Source of the DNA: Rhododendron vialii
Taxonomy: Eukaryota; Streptophyta; Magnoliopsida; Ericales; Ericaceae
Assembly (NCBI RefSeq): GCF_030253575.1
Contig: NC_080562.1
Location: forward strand, 27,364,352-27,428,351
Direction: 5' to 3'
Length of the DNA: 64,000 nucleotides
Below are positions 10,279 through 22,900 of the stretch, one piece after another. Position 1 is the stretch's first letter. Each line of letters opens with the position of its first letter. The notes beneath the pieces are model-generated. The model searched no databases, was not told where the DNA came from, and was given only the letters and a program-made list of their open reading frames with translations. The position numbers and the translations under genes are program-made.

Positions 10279-11109
10279 CTTCCCACTTAGCCTAAATTCT
10301 GTGAATCTGCTACTACTGTTGTTCCTCATTGTTAATGCTTTGTATTCATATGAGGTTGCAAATGAATGTTGTAGCCCTATCTATGTTCCAAGCTTGATAT
10401 TGATCAATTTTACGTTTTCAGTGCTTATCTTGTGTAATTTCTAGTCCTAGCTAACTGAACTGATTTGTATTTCTAATCTTAAGAATTGCGATGTTTGCTA
10501 GGGTTGTGGCGGGATGACATAATCAAAGTGAGGAAGCAAAGAAAGGTTGAGAACGATTGCAAGCAAAGAAGCAGCGCAGTGAAGCTCTTCATCCTATAGT
10601 TTATTTATCTAGAGAAGTAAAAGTAAATAGAAAAAAAAAGAAGAGAAAACAAGAACAACTTTATGCTCTAATCTTGCTACTAGTTTACTTAAGGTTTTTG
10701 AGAAGGTCTTTCTGCAATCTCCTAAGTGTAATAAAGGTGATTTTATAGGACATATATGTTGGTAACTCTTTCTTCAGGGGGTTATGTATCTCAGCTTCAT
10801 GATGATTTGGAATCATAATGGAATTTGATGCTCATGTATGTCAATGATATCTTCCGCTACAATTTATTATTGTAGTCATGTTTTGTTGCTTTTATACTGA
10901 AGATATCAATAATCCTGCATTATTCTCAATGTCATTCCCTAAGTGTTAATTTCGTCCTTAATGTCATCCCGTCTGTTTAAATTTTGACTTCTGAGTGTGC
11001 TCTGCCCTGCTAATAACTTGGCATTATTGGGAGCAGCTTGTTTGGAGGTAGAACTGTAGAAGAAGCAAAATTACTTTTTTTTCAAAGTTCGAAGGGAGCT
11101 CATGTCAAA
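10279..11109. other. 3' flank of copy A F-box gene, no further gene
   Basis: The sequence is shared with copy B to about 27680. The small frame at 10557-10748 matches a frame in B with changes typical of non-coding DNA and is not called. AT-rich 3' UTR-like sequence lies near 10280-10440. Confidence 0.4.
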
Positions 11110-11567
11110 GAAAAACTGTTCTTTCTTGCTGCCAATGTTCCTGCTGCCAAGAAAAACTGCGTAGTAAGTTCAATCTTTTCCTGTACGTACAATATCATGC
11201 AAATCTCTGACCTCTAGCAATGGCGAATCGTTACATGTTTCATTCCTAGTATTGTTATCTAGTATTTCTCTACAAACTGTACTGATGATTCCCTTCTCCG
11301 GTTTCCTTGTTTTCCCTTTCGAGCATAAGATGTTCGTAGAAATGCCTCTCTGAATCTGAACTCTATATGGTCAGCAGGGTTCTCCATTGCCATACATTTT
11401 TTGCACTTGTATTTGAAAATGAATTGTAACTTATTGGTGGAGCCTTTGTTCACAACACAATGGTCCAGGAGTTTACTAATGCACAGAAAAGAGCATAGAG
11501 TACTTGTATAAGAGAATGGTGCTGGAGAGTGGTTTCCCATTCTATAAGGATAACATTAGTCTTTCCA

Positions 11568-11827
11568 TAGCTCTCTGTTCCTAACATAGCTCCTAGAGGA
11601 GCATTAAAAAGTCAGGTCCTTACATAGCTCTCTGCTCTCTGTGGAATGTCCGGTTAGAGTCTTTGGTAGTATGTAAATATTTGTTGTTTATTTTTTGTCC
11701 TGTTTCGTGATGTTGTAGTTTCAGGCTTGTTTTTTGTTGATCTGTATGGTTTGTTGGAATGGGGTATGCCCCTGAATTGTGTAATGTGGGTTTTCTAATA
11801 AAATTTTACCTTACCCAAAAAAAAAAG
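11568..11827 (+). mobile_element. LINE-like retroposon, copy in C, full target duplication
   Basis: The sequence is the same as at 6158-6416. Here both flanks are preserved: aacattagtctttcca at 11552-11567 and aacattagtctctcca at 11828-11843, differing in one base, with the A tail just before the right flank. This establishes the borders of the element in all three copies. Confidence 0.7.
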
Positions 11828-12067
11828 AACATTAGTCTCTCCACATTATAGAATGATAAAATCTGTTAGTAGTAGTAGTAGAGTGTGAACCCAATCTGTT
11901 ATGTTGGTGTAACTTTTATTGATGGTTCATCCACCTACTTGTAAAAAGTTTGAACTTAACGACAAAGCGAAATGCCAAAATTATGCTTGGGCACGATTAC
12001 GCTTTTTGCCATTAGACTTTCTCTTTCCAAACCTTGAAGTGTAGATACTATCCAAGAGTGTCTAGGT

Positions 12068-12514
12068 CATAGTTGTCAAAAGCGCATAGGCCTCAGGCGA
12101 GGCGAGGCGCACCCTAAGCGCCTTGCCTAGCCCCAGGCGAGGCGACTTGAACAAGGCGCAGGGTAAGCGCACAAAGCGAGAAAAAGCGACCAGGCGAGAG
12201 GCAAGAAAAAAGCGCGCTTCTTTTAACTTTGATTCTCAACCGTTGGATCCAAGATTTAGGTTAAACACATACCTCAATTTTTCGAAGGAGCAATGAACTG
12301 ATCTACTTCTCTGGGTCTCTCTCTATATCGAACAGGAGCAGCAGCAGGTGATCAATTTCTTTGGGTCTCTCACTCTCAATCGATCAATCAACGGAGGTAC
12401 TCTCTCCATCGACTCTCTCTCCCTCTCTCTGAATCAACAGCTCTCTCCATCGACACTCTCTCTATGAATCAACAGCTCTCTCTCAGTCTCTCACCACACA
12501 CACACACACACACA

Positions 12515-12610
<96 letters not shown>

Positions 12611-12991
12611 GTATATACTGTTACTATCCTCTCATGTACGTAACACAACACACTGAAAACAAGTTGATCTTGTTTGTTTAAATTGAATTTGTTTGTTTAA
12701 TTATTTTCAGAAATAGGAGTAATTATTTTCGAAAGTAATTAATCTAAATATATAGAAACAAGTTCGAATTTTCTAAAAATAATTTCTTTAATGTTTGTAG
12801 CTTTTTATGAAAATATGTTCTTTAAATTCAACGAGTGTATTATTACTTGAAATATTAGTGTGTGCTATTTTTCCTATTTTTTTCCGCATAGGTGCGCCTC
12901 GCTTCAAAAAGGCGTTCCTCGCCTTGCGCTTCTCGCCTCAGGCCGAACAGGACTTTGCGCCTCGGTGCGCTTTTCACCCGTGACAACTATG
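12068..12991. mobile_element. Non-autonomous hAT element, 924 bp, GC-rich ends
   Basis: The terminal inverted repeats are catagttgtca and tgacaactatg. An 8-bp target duplication, gtctaggt, flanks it at 12060-12067 and 12992-12999. The empty site is present in copy B (23137-23144) and, with one change, in copy A near 6650. The subterminal zones are rich in gcgcc and aggcgag motifs on both sides, unlike the AT-rich surroundings, which is typical of clustered transposase binding sites in hAT elements. The middle is a CA/CT microsatellite. No transposase is encoded. Confidence 0.93.
12492..12605 (+). repeat. (CA)n-(CT)n compound microsatellite
   Basis: An uninterrupted CA run of about 22 bases passes into a CT run of about 90 bases, inside the hAT element. 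The minus-strand frame across it is a translated Arg-Glu repeat and is not a gene. Confidence 0.95.
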
Positions 12992-13299
12992 GTCTAGGTA
13001 AAATGGCAGAAACGACACTATGTACCAAAACACCTCCACAGATAGCTAATAGCAAACGTTTATTTTAGTTGCCTGCTAACGTAGGCATTAACCTTCTTGT
13101 TGTGTGCGTTGAGTTGGGTTCCCTATGTGAAGGACTACAACTCACTTTCAATAGTTCTTTTGTTATAAAGAGATGAAGTTAGATTGACTGGATATATTTC
13201 TACACTTAATGTGCTTTTAGAACTAAGCTTCGATTTTTAGGCTATTTAATTTAATGAGTTACACATTAATTTTTACCTTTTTCCATGAATGGCTTGTAG

Positions 13300-13975
13300 T
13301 TGGGGTCCAATGAATGATCTCTCTGCCTCTGGTGGGAATTCTAAGTCACATTGTTTATCTACACTTGCTCTTGGAGCTTAGCAGTGCTCAAAGGAATTCT
13401 ACCTGCACACGTTTACGTGGGACCTATATAACTAAGTGTATGAACTTTATGTGAATATTTGGAGATAGAGGCCCGTGAAGCACCACATGACAGTGGTCTA
13501 GGAGCACTTAGTAATAACTCCACACACTTACAGGCCCACACATATAGAGCCTATTCACAATTTTTCTATGTGTGCCAGTGTATTTATGTAGGTTGGGGTA
13601 GCAAAGTCGTATTGGTAGAATGCTCAGGCAAATGACTTTTGACTTTTTGCTTGCAATTCTTCGGCCGCCTTCAAGTCTTTCTACGGGAATATGTTAAGCC
13701 CGAGTCAAGTAGACTTGTCATTTCTTCAAGTTTTTAAAAGTATGATTAAAGCGGAAACTCTAAGGAAGTTGTACTTTGTTTTTTAACAATTTGAAATATC
13801 AAAAAGTAATAAAAGAACAAATAAAATGGGACGAGGGAAATATTACTAGATGACTTTTCAACAGTTTGGCCCGCGTCTTTTATTTCTCGACCAGAAAAGT
13901 CTAGTGTACCTTTGAATGGGCCTCCAGGTCTTCTAAAGCATTCCCTACGCATAAAATTTCTAATAAGGGCGTCCT
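13300..13975. other. Spacer, no gene seen
   Basis: The sequence is unique within the window, of moderate GC, with no frame I recognise. It marks the start of the 6.5 kb segment that separates copies C and B. Confidence 0.4.
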
Positions 13976-14310
13976 TAACATATTACGGTAAGGACGTCCC
14001 TTTCCCAACCAATTTGCAATGATCCGAGCCGCTCAATGTGTTCAGAACGTGATTTTAAGGGTACTTTCACAAAATTAGCAAAAAAAAAGACCGAAAAGGG
14101 CCTGATCCGAGCAGTTTTTGTTTGTATTTTATTGAACGGTTCAAATAAAAATTGCTCAAATCAAGCACTTTTCGGTCATTTTTTTTTGCTGATTTCTCAT
14201 TGATACCCTTAAATTCACGTTCTGAACACATTGAGCGGCTCGGATCATCAAAATTTAGTCGGAAAAGAGAAGAAAAGGAAAAGCCCCTTATTAAAAGCTT
14301 ACCGTATACA
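13976..14310. mobile_element. MITE family M1 copy
   Basis: The hairpin arms gccgctcaatgtgttcagaa (about 14030) and ttctgaacacattgagcggc (about 14220) are exact reverse complements, with gtgattttaagggta and its complement next to them. The outer text (taagggcgtccttaa ... agccccttatta) also pairs loosely. No coding capacity. Confidence 0.7.
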
Positions 14311-14561
14311 TATATATTCAAAGAAGATTGAAATACCCAGAGAGCAGTAACTTGAGAATCTGAGATTAACCATACAATCATATCTATCGCATTGAGCCCC
14401 ACCTCATTTACGAGATGATGGGTTGTCCGCAACCAGGGGCGGAGCCTTCAGGGGAAGATATCAACGAATCCTTTTAATTTTTGAAAACAATGTTGTATTT
14501 TGTTCGAATAAAAAGATATTGTTGTTTAAGTGCTTGGTTTGACAGATTGGACCCTTTTCTT

Positions 14562-14887
14562 TGGGTGCCGCTATTCGCAGCCATTTATTTTTTTCCGTAG
14601 CCCACTATATTTCGGTAAATGGTTGTTGAAAATCATAAATAACATTTCGGTAAATTGCTGTTGAAAACAAGATTATATTTCGGTAATTACATGTCGAAAA
14701 TATGTTCAACTTTCGGTAGACAACTGCCGAACATACATTTTCGGTAAATATCTGTTGAAAAAAATATTATATTTCGGTAAATGGATGCTGAAAATATATC
14801 TCAATTTTGGTAACTAACTGTCGAGTATAATTGAAAATTTTTAACGGGCTATGGGAGTAAATAGAGAGCTGCGAATAGCAGCGCCCC
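14562..14887. mobile_element. MITE family M2, copy 2
   Basis: The ends are gtgccgctattcgcagcc and gctgcgaatagcagcgcccc. The interior carries the same seven-unit array of ttcggtaa...gaaaa motifs as 5294-5614. It lies outside the duplicated block, so it is an independent insertion. It sits 145 bp upstream of the receptor kinase start. Confidence 0.75.
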
Positions 14888-14975
14888 TTTTTTTTTAGAC
14901 GGAGGAAGTATGTTGATCATCTGGGTGCCATCTCCAAGTTCTCCAATGGTCAAGCAAGTACTCGGTTACCTGTAC

Positions 14976-14994
14976 CTACATATATATATATACC
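14976..14994 (+). promoter_or_regulatory. TATA-like element of the receptor kinase
   Basis: The run acatatatatatatacc lies 38-55 bases upstream of the ATG at 15032. It fits a TATA box with a very short leader, although simple TA repeats are common in this window. Confidence 0.35.
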
Positions 14995-15031
14995 AACAGC
15001 ACCCGAAAGACCCAAACTTTCCAACCACCAG

Positions 15032-18000
15032 ATGGCTCTGGCAATGTCATCATGGCGATTCGTCTCTTTTTTCATGCACGTAGCTCTTCTTTTTTTCTCG
15101 GGTCCTGGCTTTCCTCATGTAGCCAGGAGCTCTCCACCAGCCGGGAACCAGACCGACCGTCTAGCCTTGCTCGAACTCAAGGCTGCGATAACCAGTACCG
15201 GTCCCTTTGGAAATCTCAACTCATGGAACGAATCCGTCCACTTTTGTCTATGGGTTGGTGTAACATGTGGCCGGCGACACCAGAGGGTCACTATCTTAGA
15301 CCTTGATCATCAGAATCTAACCGGGCATATTCCGCCTCACATAGGAAATTTGAGCTTTCTCAGGGAACTATGGTTGCGTAACAACAGCTTGAGTCAGAAT
15401 ATTCCTTCGGAACTCAGTCGCTTGCGAAGGCTGCAAATCCTGTCGCTTCGAAATAATTCACTTACCGGTGAAATTCGGGCCAATATATCTCGGTGCTCTA
15501 ACCTTGCCGCCCTTGAACTTTCTGGCAATATGTTGACAGGGGGAATTCCCACGGAGCTCGGTTCCTTGACTAAGCTCGAGATACTGTACCTTGGAAGAAA
15601 CAATCTAACAGGAGTTCTTCCTCCTACTCTCGGAAATATATCGTCTCTTGCAGTTCTTTATGCTAATTATAATAGTATTAGCGGCAAAATACCAGATGCT
15701 CTTGGTCGTTTGAGTAGATTAGATGCTTTTGCGTTGGGGGTAAACAAGTTGTTTGGTACCGTTCCTTCTTCAATCTTTAATCTATCTTCTATGACCATGT
15801 TCATAGTGACACTTAATCGGATTCATGGGAGCCTTCCTTCAAACCTCGGAGATAGTCTTCCTAATCTTCAGTTCCTTGACATTGGTGGGAATATGTTTAC
15901 TGGATCCATTCCTATTTCAATATCTAATGCCACGAGTCTGTTTCATATTGGTTTAGCAATCAATAATTTTACGGGAAAAGTGCCTCCTTTGTCAAAGCTG
16001 CATAATCTTATTCGGTTAATATTAGCAGACAATCATCTCGGAGCCGGGGAAGCCAGCGACTTGACTTTTATCAAGTCCTTAACAAATGCCACCAATCTGA
16101 ACCACCTAAGCGTAGGCGGAAACAATTTTGGAGGTTTGTTGCCTGGTGAAATCAGCAATTTCTCCACTGAGATTGTCTTTTTACACATGAGGGGAAATAG
16201 AATAGTCGGTGGCATCCCAGTTGGAATAGAGAATCTGGTAAACTTGCAGATTCTTGATTTTTCAACCAACCATTTGACAGGTGAAATTCCTGTTGACGTA
16301 GGAAAGCTTCAAAAGTTGCGGACTTTCGGTCTCTCTAACAACAAGTTCCAAGGGGTCATCCCGTCTTCTTTCGGAAACTTAACTCGGCTAGCAACTCTTC
16401 GGTTGTCTGGAAACAATCTCCATGGAAGCATCCCTTTGAGTCTGCGTAGTTGCCAAATGCTCGTGGAACTAAGACTTGATCGAAACAATCTAACCGGTAC
16501 CGTAGCTAGAGAACTTCTGAGCCTCTCATCCTTATTGTACCTCGATATTTCTCAAAACAATTTGACTGGTTCCCTACCACTGGAAATTGGAAACTTAAGA
16601 AATCTAGAGGAACTAGATGTTTCTGACAACATGTTATCTGGTAAGTTTCCTAACAGTCTTGGTAGTTGCGTAAAACTGAGGTTGCTAATGATGAAGGGGA
16701 ACAAATTTTGGGGGATTCTTCCTTCATCTTTGAGTAATTTGAGAGGAATGGAGGAATTAGATCTTTCTCACAACAATTTCTCAGGGAAAATCCCGGACTA
16801 TTTAGAGGGCTTCATCTTCTTGCGTACTTTGAATCTTTCCTTCAATGATTTTGAGGGTGTCGTTCCTCAAAGAGGCATATTTAGCAATGCAACGGCAGTT
16901 TCCATTAAGGGGAACAAGCAGCTCTGTGGGGGAAAACCCGAGTTAAAGTTGCAAAGCTGCATTTCCAAAGAGTTGAGAAAGAAAGGATTTACTCAAACCA
17001 TGAAAATTATATTTTCCATATGTTTTGGGAGTCTAGGACTACTTCTGTTGTTGTGTTTCCTATATCTACACTGCATTAGAAAGACAACAAAAGTACCATC
17101 GTTCGAGCATTTACGGAACCCCTTTGTGCAATTGTCCTATCAAAGTCTACTTAAGGCCACAAATGGGTTCTCTCCAGCAAATTTGATTGGTGAGGGTAGC
17201 TTTGGTTCAGTGTATAAAGGAACTCTCGATCGAGGTGGAAAATTAATTGCTGTGAAGGTACTAAACCTTCAATTTCATGGAGCTTCCAAGAGTTTTATAG
17301 CTGAATGTAAGGCTTTGAAGAATATCAAACATAGAAATCTTTTAAAGGTACTCACTGCATGTTCAAGTGTTGATTACAATGGCAACGATTTTAAAGCTCT
17401 GGTTTATGAGTTCATGGCCAATGGGAGCCTAGAGGAGTGGTTGCACCCGAATGAGAACGACCAAAAGGAGCATGAGATGTCTAAGTGTTTAAACATTCTG
17501 CAGAGACTGAATATATCAATTGATGTTGCGTCTGCACTTGATTATCTTCACCATCACTGTGAAGCTCCAATAGTTCATTGTGACCTGAAACCGAGCAACA
17601 TTCTTCTTGACAGTGAAATGATCGGACATGTGGGGGACTTTGGGCTAGCGAAATTTGTTTCAGAAGATTCCTATGACTCCTCAGCAAACCAATCTAGTGC
17701 TATGGGCATAAGAGGATCTGTTGGTTATGCTGCACCAGGTAAATAAACCGCATAGGTTCTTCTGTATTTCTCTTCTCTTTCATATTTTTCTTTTCTAAAG
17801 AACATATATAGTTAATTGAGATGTCCTTTGAGTCTGCTCCTTGAATCATTGCAATAGAGAAAAGAGTTCTTCTGTTTTATTCAACAGAAAGATATTTTGT
17901 TTCTTGAATTTGCACAAGGCTCAAATAATTTTATTGAATTTGGATATAATCCGAACATCAACAAACTAAGACATGTACCTATCTGCTGAGATGCGATTAT

Positions 18001-18609
18001 TTGAAATCATCATACTCTTAAGTAATGTACTGTTTGTCTCCTTGAAACTTGTTATCTACAAACTGTCGCCAATAGGCACTTTAGTATGCGATAGAATGGG
18101 GATTGCAGTTCAAACTTGTTTCCCACAATGCGATTCCTTACTATGATGTCTTTAATGCAAAGTATGGCATGGGAAATGAGGCGTCAACCCTGGGTGATAT
18201 GTACAGCTATGGCATTCTCCTATTGGAGATGTTCACAGGCAAGAAACCAACTGATAATATGTTTGATGATAATCTGAGTCTCCGCAACTTTGCTAAGATG
18301 GCTTTGCCTGAACAAGTAGCGAGCGTTTTTGATCCAACTTTGTTTCATGAAAGGGAAAAGGGAGAGGCTGCCTCAAGCGTCGAGAATGCACAGATCCAAA
18401 GCTTTGCTAGTAGTCACCAAATTAACGAGTGCTTGATTTCAATACTCAAAGTTGGAATTGCCTGTTCAGAGGAAGTTCCGAGAGATCGAATGTCCATTAT
18501 TGATGTTATTACTCAGTTTCGTCAGATCAGGAACACTCTTCTTGAATTACAGGTGGACTATGTGGAGATGTCATCATCAGTAGGTATGTCCCTGTCGCCT
18601 TCTTTGTAA
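15032..18609 (+). CDS. LRR-XII receptor-like kinase (EFR/Xa21-like), splice acceptor lost; probable pseudogene
   Basis: The exons are 15032-17738 and, by homology, 18161-18609; the full product would be about 1,050 residues, usual for subfamily XII. Visible in order are a signal peptide (1 to about 33), the LRR N-cap with NQTDRLALLELK (about 38-80), about twenty leucine-rich repeats of the GxIPxxLGxLxxLxxLxLxxN type with many N-glycosylation sites, and a membrane span (about 657-683). The kinase follows: glycine loop GEGSFG from G720, K742, HCD motif at 849-851 (a non-RD kinase, as in immune receptors) and DFG at 869. Exon 1 ends in a strong donor (CAG|GTAAAT). At the expected acceptor, gcaa stands where gcag is needed (18157-18160). 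Using the next AG shifts the frame to an early stop; intron retention stops at 17744. Either way the kinase C-lobe is lost. Family members perceive microbial patterns at the plasma membrane. Confidence 0.9.
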
Positions 18610-19762
18610 CTAGAAAACGAAACTGCATTTGCCATTTGCAGAACCACCATAAATTCTGAGTTTAGCGTGCCTGGTGGCTATTGAGTCGCAACGGTTTAAC
18701 GAAACATTAAGGAGGTGGCCCAAAATAGGAACTATGGTACCCGTCAAACTAGGTAGTTTCGTAACTAGATGATATTTCTTTTTCTTTTCTTTTTTCGTAA
18801 TTTTATCATCACAATTGGTACATCTTTGAGAAAAGGAACTTGCCTACGTTAAGGATAGGAGCGAGTAGAATTGTTCAAATACTTTTCAGCATGGTATGCG
18901 GCTGTTGGTAATGCCTCGGACAATTAAGAACATATAACTAGCTAATTCTGCTACAGATATGTCATCAAGAAGGATGCTAATTTTGGCACTCTGCTTTTGT
19001 ACGCAGGCGCTTCATGTACAAAGTGGAGCACATGCGTATAAAAATGGAGGGCGAAAATCAATTTCCTATCAAGAAACGATCAATAAAACTTTTTATTCAA
19101 CCACCGGTTAATGCCTCATCTTATTCTATACACTATCATTTCCTCTCATACGTAGGTTGAAAACCTTTTCTTTTAGTGAAGCCATAACTCAGAAGCACAC
19201 ACTATGCGTTATGAACTCCGGGTTTGCGATTCTGTTGAAATTGTGACATGCAGGATAGTAGATATACGCTATTTTCCTTTTTTTTAATGTATATATAAAT
19301 GTGAATGTATTTATTCAGTAATGAGCCAAGATTTTGATAATCGTTTTACCGCCGCTTTCTACTTGTGTCTTGGTTTTCTTGTTATTATATCTCACCCAAC
19401 AGTTCTATTATGTTTTTCTATCTTTTTCCAGGTGCTTGAGGTCCGATCAATCTTGAAGAAGTTGGTAGACTCAAAAAAATCTATGCATGTCCCGCGTTGC
19501 ATTTTTCAAAAATATTATCCCTACTTTTTCGCATATTACTTTTGTTTTTCCTTTTTTGTATTTGGCTTGGTATTGGTCATTTCCTTCTTTCATGTGATAT
19601 CTCTAGTATCTACTGTGCAATTTTTCTGGTTCAAGTGTACTTTAAGAATGCTATGGCTTGCAATGGATATTATTTCTTAAAAAAGATTCCATATTTACTG
19701 CGGGGTGATGTTCTTGTTGAAGATGATCAAAAAAATGTTCTTGTTGAATCTCCTACCAACTT
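18610..19762. other. 3' flank of receptor kinase and spacer, no gene seen
   Basis: It begins as 3' UTR-like AT-rich sequence. Two overlapping frames at 19321-19835 are rich in Phe, Leu and Cys, start with no good context and match nothing I know; they reflect the T-rich strand. Confidence 0.45.
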
Positions 19763-21774
19763 GTGCCCGTTCATTAATACACAAGGCTGGAAAAAACACC
19801 AACGTAATTTTTTTTTCCCGTGCATCAAATGTTAAACAAATGTATCAGATTGGATATGGAATCTATGAATATTAGCTAACTAGGTTATAAATAGATCAAT
19901 GATTTGTCAAGAAACCAACTCAACCCACCCAAACTCATGCAACTGAATGATCCGCCCTAGTTAAAAACAAGCCTCATAGCAAGGGGATTAGCAACATAAG
20001 AAGAAAGAAAATAACCAAAAAAAAAAACGCAACTAACTGCGATTCTAAATTTAGCGGAGTTGACAAAAACACACTAAAACCAACGAAAAACGAATGCAAG
20101 AATGCGCAATAGAAAGAGAGAGCCAGAGAATCAAAATTACCAAGCACTTAAATAACTAATCGTAAAGGAACACTTCTAATAAATCGACGACACAAATAAA
20201 TAGTACAAGTTAACAAGCAATACTAGGAGGGATCTCGAATATGCCACTGGGTGGATAGGAGATCATGGGGATATAACTACCTCGATTTTAGTAGGTGCTT
20301 GTGTTTTCAGAACCAAAGCATGGTTTCTCAATTCCATCGAATTCTCATGTTCTTTGAACTCATGCCATGGCTCTAAGCTTGGATGGCGGCAATCAACAAC
20401 AATCATCTTACGTGTCACAGCACGCTGAAAAAAGTAAACTAAAAGCTCAAAATTGATACTGTTAACAAATTTCACCACCTCAAGGCATCTTTGAAGATGA
20501 CGTACGTTCAGTAGCTAGGCTCCATCTCAGTTTGCATCTGTATCCTTTTAGGTGACATCAACTGTACAAGAATATCAAGACACGAAATACAAATGTTACT
20601 ATGTTAGTAGGCAACATGTATAATACTTGCTTTAAAAGTGCTAGTTAAAGCTTGACGTTACTGTTAGATTTGGATTACAATGACCTCCCATACTTTATAT
20701 TTGCTCATATTATTTTAGTATTAACATATAGAAGACTATTTTGTTTTTCCAACACTGTACATTTGTATTAACATATAGAAGACTATTTTAGTATAATATA
20801 AGCAATATAAAAAAAGTCAAATGTAAAGAAATTTTAGACTTTCTAAATTGTGGGTACATTTTTTTCCCTTTATTTTCAAATTTCTGTCATCTATAAGACT
20901 AAAACAATAAAATCCATTTTAACTTGTAAATAATGATTTCTCCCATCTTAAGGAGTTTTTAACTACCAAAGAATAAGAAAAAATATATATTGATTTCCGC
21001 TATTTAAAGGGATTTTTGAATTTTCTATAAAAAAAAATTGAAGTTTTTGTGGTTTATATTAACAAGAAGTAATCATAACAACATAAAAAGTATATTAATT
21101 ATGAAAAAAGTACATTACAAATAAAAAAACAATTTAAACTATAATTTTTTTTTTTTTTTGATATTTTTGTCTTTAGGTTGCTTTGTTTTGGTCTTTGAAA
21201 AAAAAATGAATATTTCAAGATTTTTTATAGACTAGAGGAATGAAAGAAGTAAATATTTAGACTAACTACAATAGTGCGCCATCAATATAAAGTAAAAATA
21301 AATAAATTCTTAAATTTTTCTATTGCTTATATTATATAGTGATAGAAAATAAAATAGTATTACACACTTGTGCTATGCTGATACTAAAAATGTGACTTTT
21401 TCCTATTAACGGAAAGGAATTTCAATTATATTTGGCATTTATCACTAGTTTTTCTGTAATTTGAAGAGAAATTGTTTCTCTAACTAAATGGAGTAAATGG
21501 TACCTTTTAAAAGAAAAATAGATTGTCTTTCGCCATTATGTCGAAGAAAAAAAAGTCAAGGGAAACAAATATAGAGCATGAGAGGTCAATGCAATCTAAT
21601 TTATATGTGTTGAGGGTATTTTGGTATGTTACTCATCAAAGTTCACACTGTCATTGCTATTTAACGGCAGAGGAGGTATATATAATTTGTTTGTAATGTG
21701 AGGGAGATGATTGTAATTTTCAGAACAAAAAGGGGAGTTCATCAGTGTATTTGTCATAAGCCTATCGGTTAGCC

Positions 21775-22096
21775 GGGGCGATTATTCGCAGCCTTGTAGT
21801 TTCTCCCTTAACCCATTACATTTCGGTAAATAGTTGTTAAAAATCATACATAACATTTCGTTAAATAGCTGTTGAAAACAAGATTATATTTCGTTAACTA
21901 CGTGTTGAAAATATGTTCAACCTTCGGTAAACAACTACCGAACATACATTTTCGGTAAATAATTGTTGAAAAAAATATTATATTTCGGTAATTGTACGCT
22001 GAAAATGTATCTCAATTTCGGTAACTAATTGTCGAATATAATTGAAAATTTTTAACGGACTATGAAAAAAGATACGGGGCTGCGAATAGTCTCCCC
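21775..22096. mobile_element. MITE family M2, copy 3 (sister of copy 1)
   Basis: It stands at the same place in block B as 5294-5614 in block A, with ends ggggcgattattcgcagc and gctgcgaatagtctcccc. It was therefore inserted before the duplication. The 33-base internal array is present and slightly diverged. Confidence 0.8.
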
Positions 22097-22640
22097 CGTT
22101 GGCCAGGAGAACAAAACACCTTCAAATCGATGCCCCACTGTCTCTCTAAGACCCTAACCAGCCGGCATTTACCGAACACTAACCCCGGGAACCGTTCTTT
22201 CTCGCTGCCAATGTTCCTGCTGCCAAGAAAAACTGCGTAGTAAGTTCAATCTTTTCCTCTATGTACAATATCATGCAAATCTCTGACCTCTAGCAATGGC
22301 GAATCATTACATGTTTCATTCCTAGTGTTGTTATCTAGTATTTCACTACAAACTGTACTGATTCCCTTCTCCTGTTTCCTTGTTTTCCCTTTCGAGCGTA
22401 AGATGTTCGTAGAAATGCCTCTTTGAATCTGAACTCTATACGGTCAGCAGGGTTCTCCATTGCCATATATTTTTTGCACTTGTATTTGAAAATGAATTGT
22501 AACTTATTGGTGGAGCCTTTGTTCACAACACAATGGTCCAGGAGTTTACTAATGCACAGAAAAGAGCATAGAGTACTTGTATAAGAGAATGGTGCTGGAG
22601 AGTGGTTTCCCATTCTATAAGGGTAACATTAGTCTTTCCA

Positions 22641-22900
22641 TAGCTCTCTGTTCCTAACATAGCTCCTGGAGGAGCGTTAAAATGTCAGGTCCTTGCATAG
22701 CTCTCTGTTCTCTGTGGAATGTCCGGTTAGAGTCTTTGGCAGTATGTAAATATTTGTTGTTTACTTTTTGTCTTGCTTCATGATGTTGTAGTTTCAGGCT
22801 TGTTTTTTGTTGATCTGTATGGTTTGTTGGAATGGGGTATGCCCCTGAATTGTGTAATGTGGGTTTTCAAATAAAAATTTTACCTTACCCAAAAAAAAAA
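22641..22900 (+). mobile_element. LINE-like retroposon, copy in B
   Basis: This is the same element as 6158-6416 and 11568-11827, preceded by aacattagtctttcca at 22625-22640 and ending in an A tail. Its presence in all three copies dates it before the block was multiplied. Confidence 0.6.

Larger units (their letters stand above)
2831..11109 (+). repeat. Segmental duplication, copy A (about 8.3 kb)
   Basis: From about 2831 to 11109 the sequence matches 19763-27680 base for base over long stretches, in the same order and orientation, with scattered substitutions and small indels. It includes an M2 MITE, a LINE-like insertion, GA microsatellites and an F-box gene. Differences specific to A include a 511 bp hAT insertion (3730-4240), a 17 bp local duplication near 2948-2975, loss of about 57 bp near 3190 and loss of about 70 bp near 11095. 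Between the F-box genes I count about 26 substitutions in 1,230 bases by eye (about 2%). Confidence 0.92.
11118..13299 (+). repeat. Partial third copy (C) of the duplicated block
   Basis: From gttctttcttgctgcc (11118) to ggcttgtag (13299) the sequence matches 5711-6943 of copy A and the corresponding part of B, in the same orientation. It abuts the end of A directly. It contains its own LINE-like insertion copy and an extra 924 bp hAT element. At 13299 the match stops abruptly and unrelated sequence begins. The F-box portion is absent from C. Confidence 0.9.

Noticed and set aside
18109-18162. Upstream AG at 18107-18108 as the true acceptor of the receptor kinase intron
   Set aside because: Joining there puts exon 2 out of frame and reaches a stop within about 13 codons, and it adds residues absent from the family.
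19321-19835. Two overlapping Phe/Leu-rich frames as a membrane protein gene
   Set aside because: Composition follows the T-rich strand, there is no start context or family, and the second frame runs into the start of copy B.
20698-20710. Excision of the hAT element from copy B rather than insertion into A
   Set aside because: hAT excision usually leaves a footprint; the site in B is a clean single tatttgct, so B is simply the empty site.
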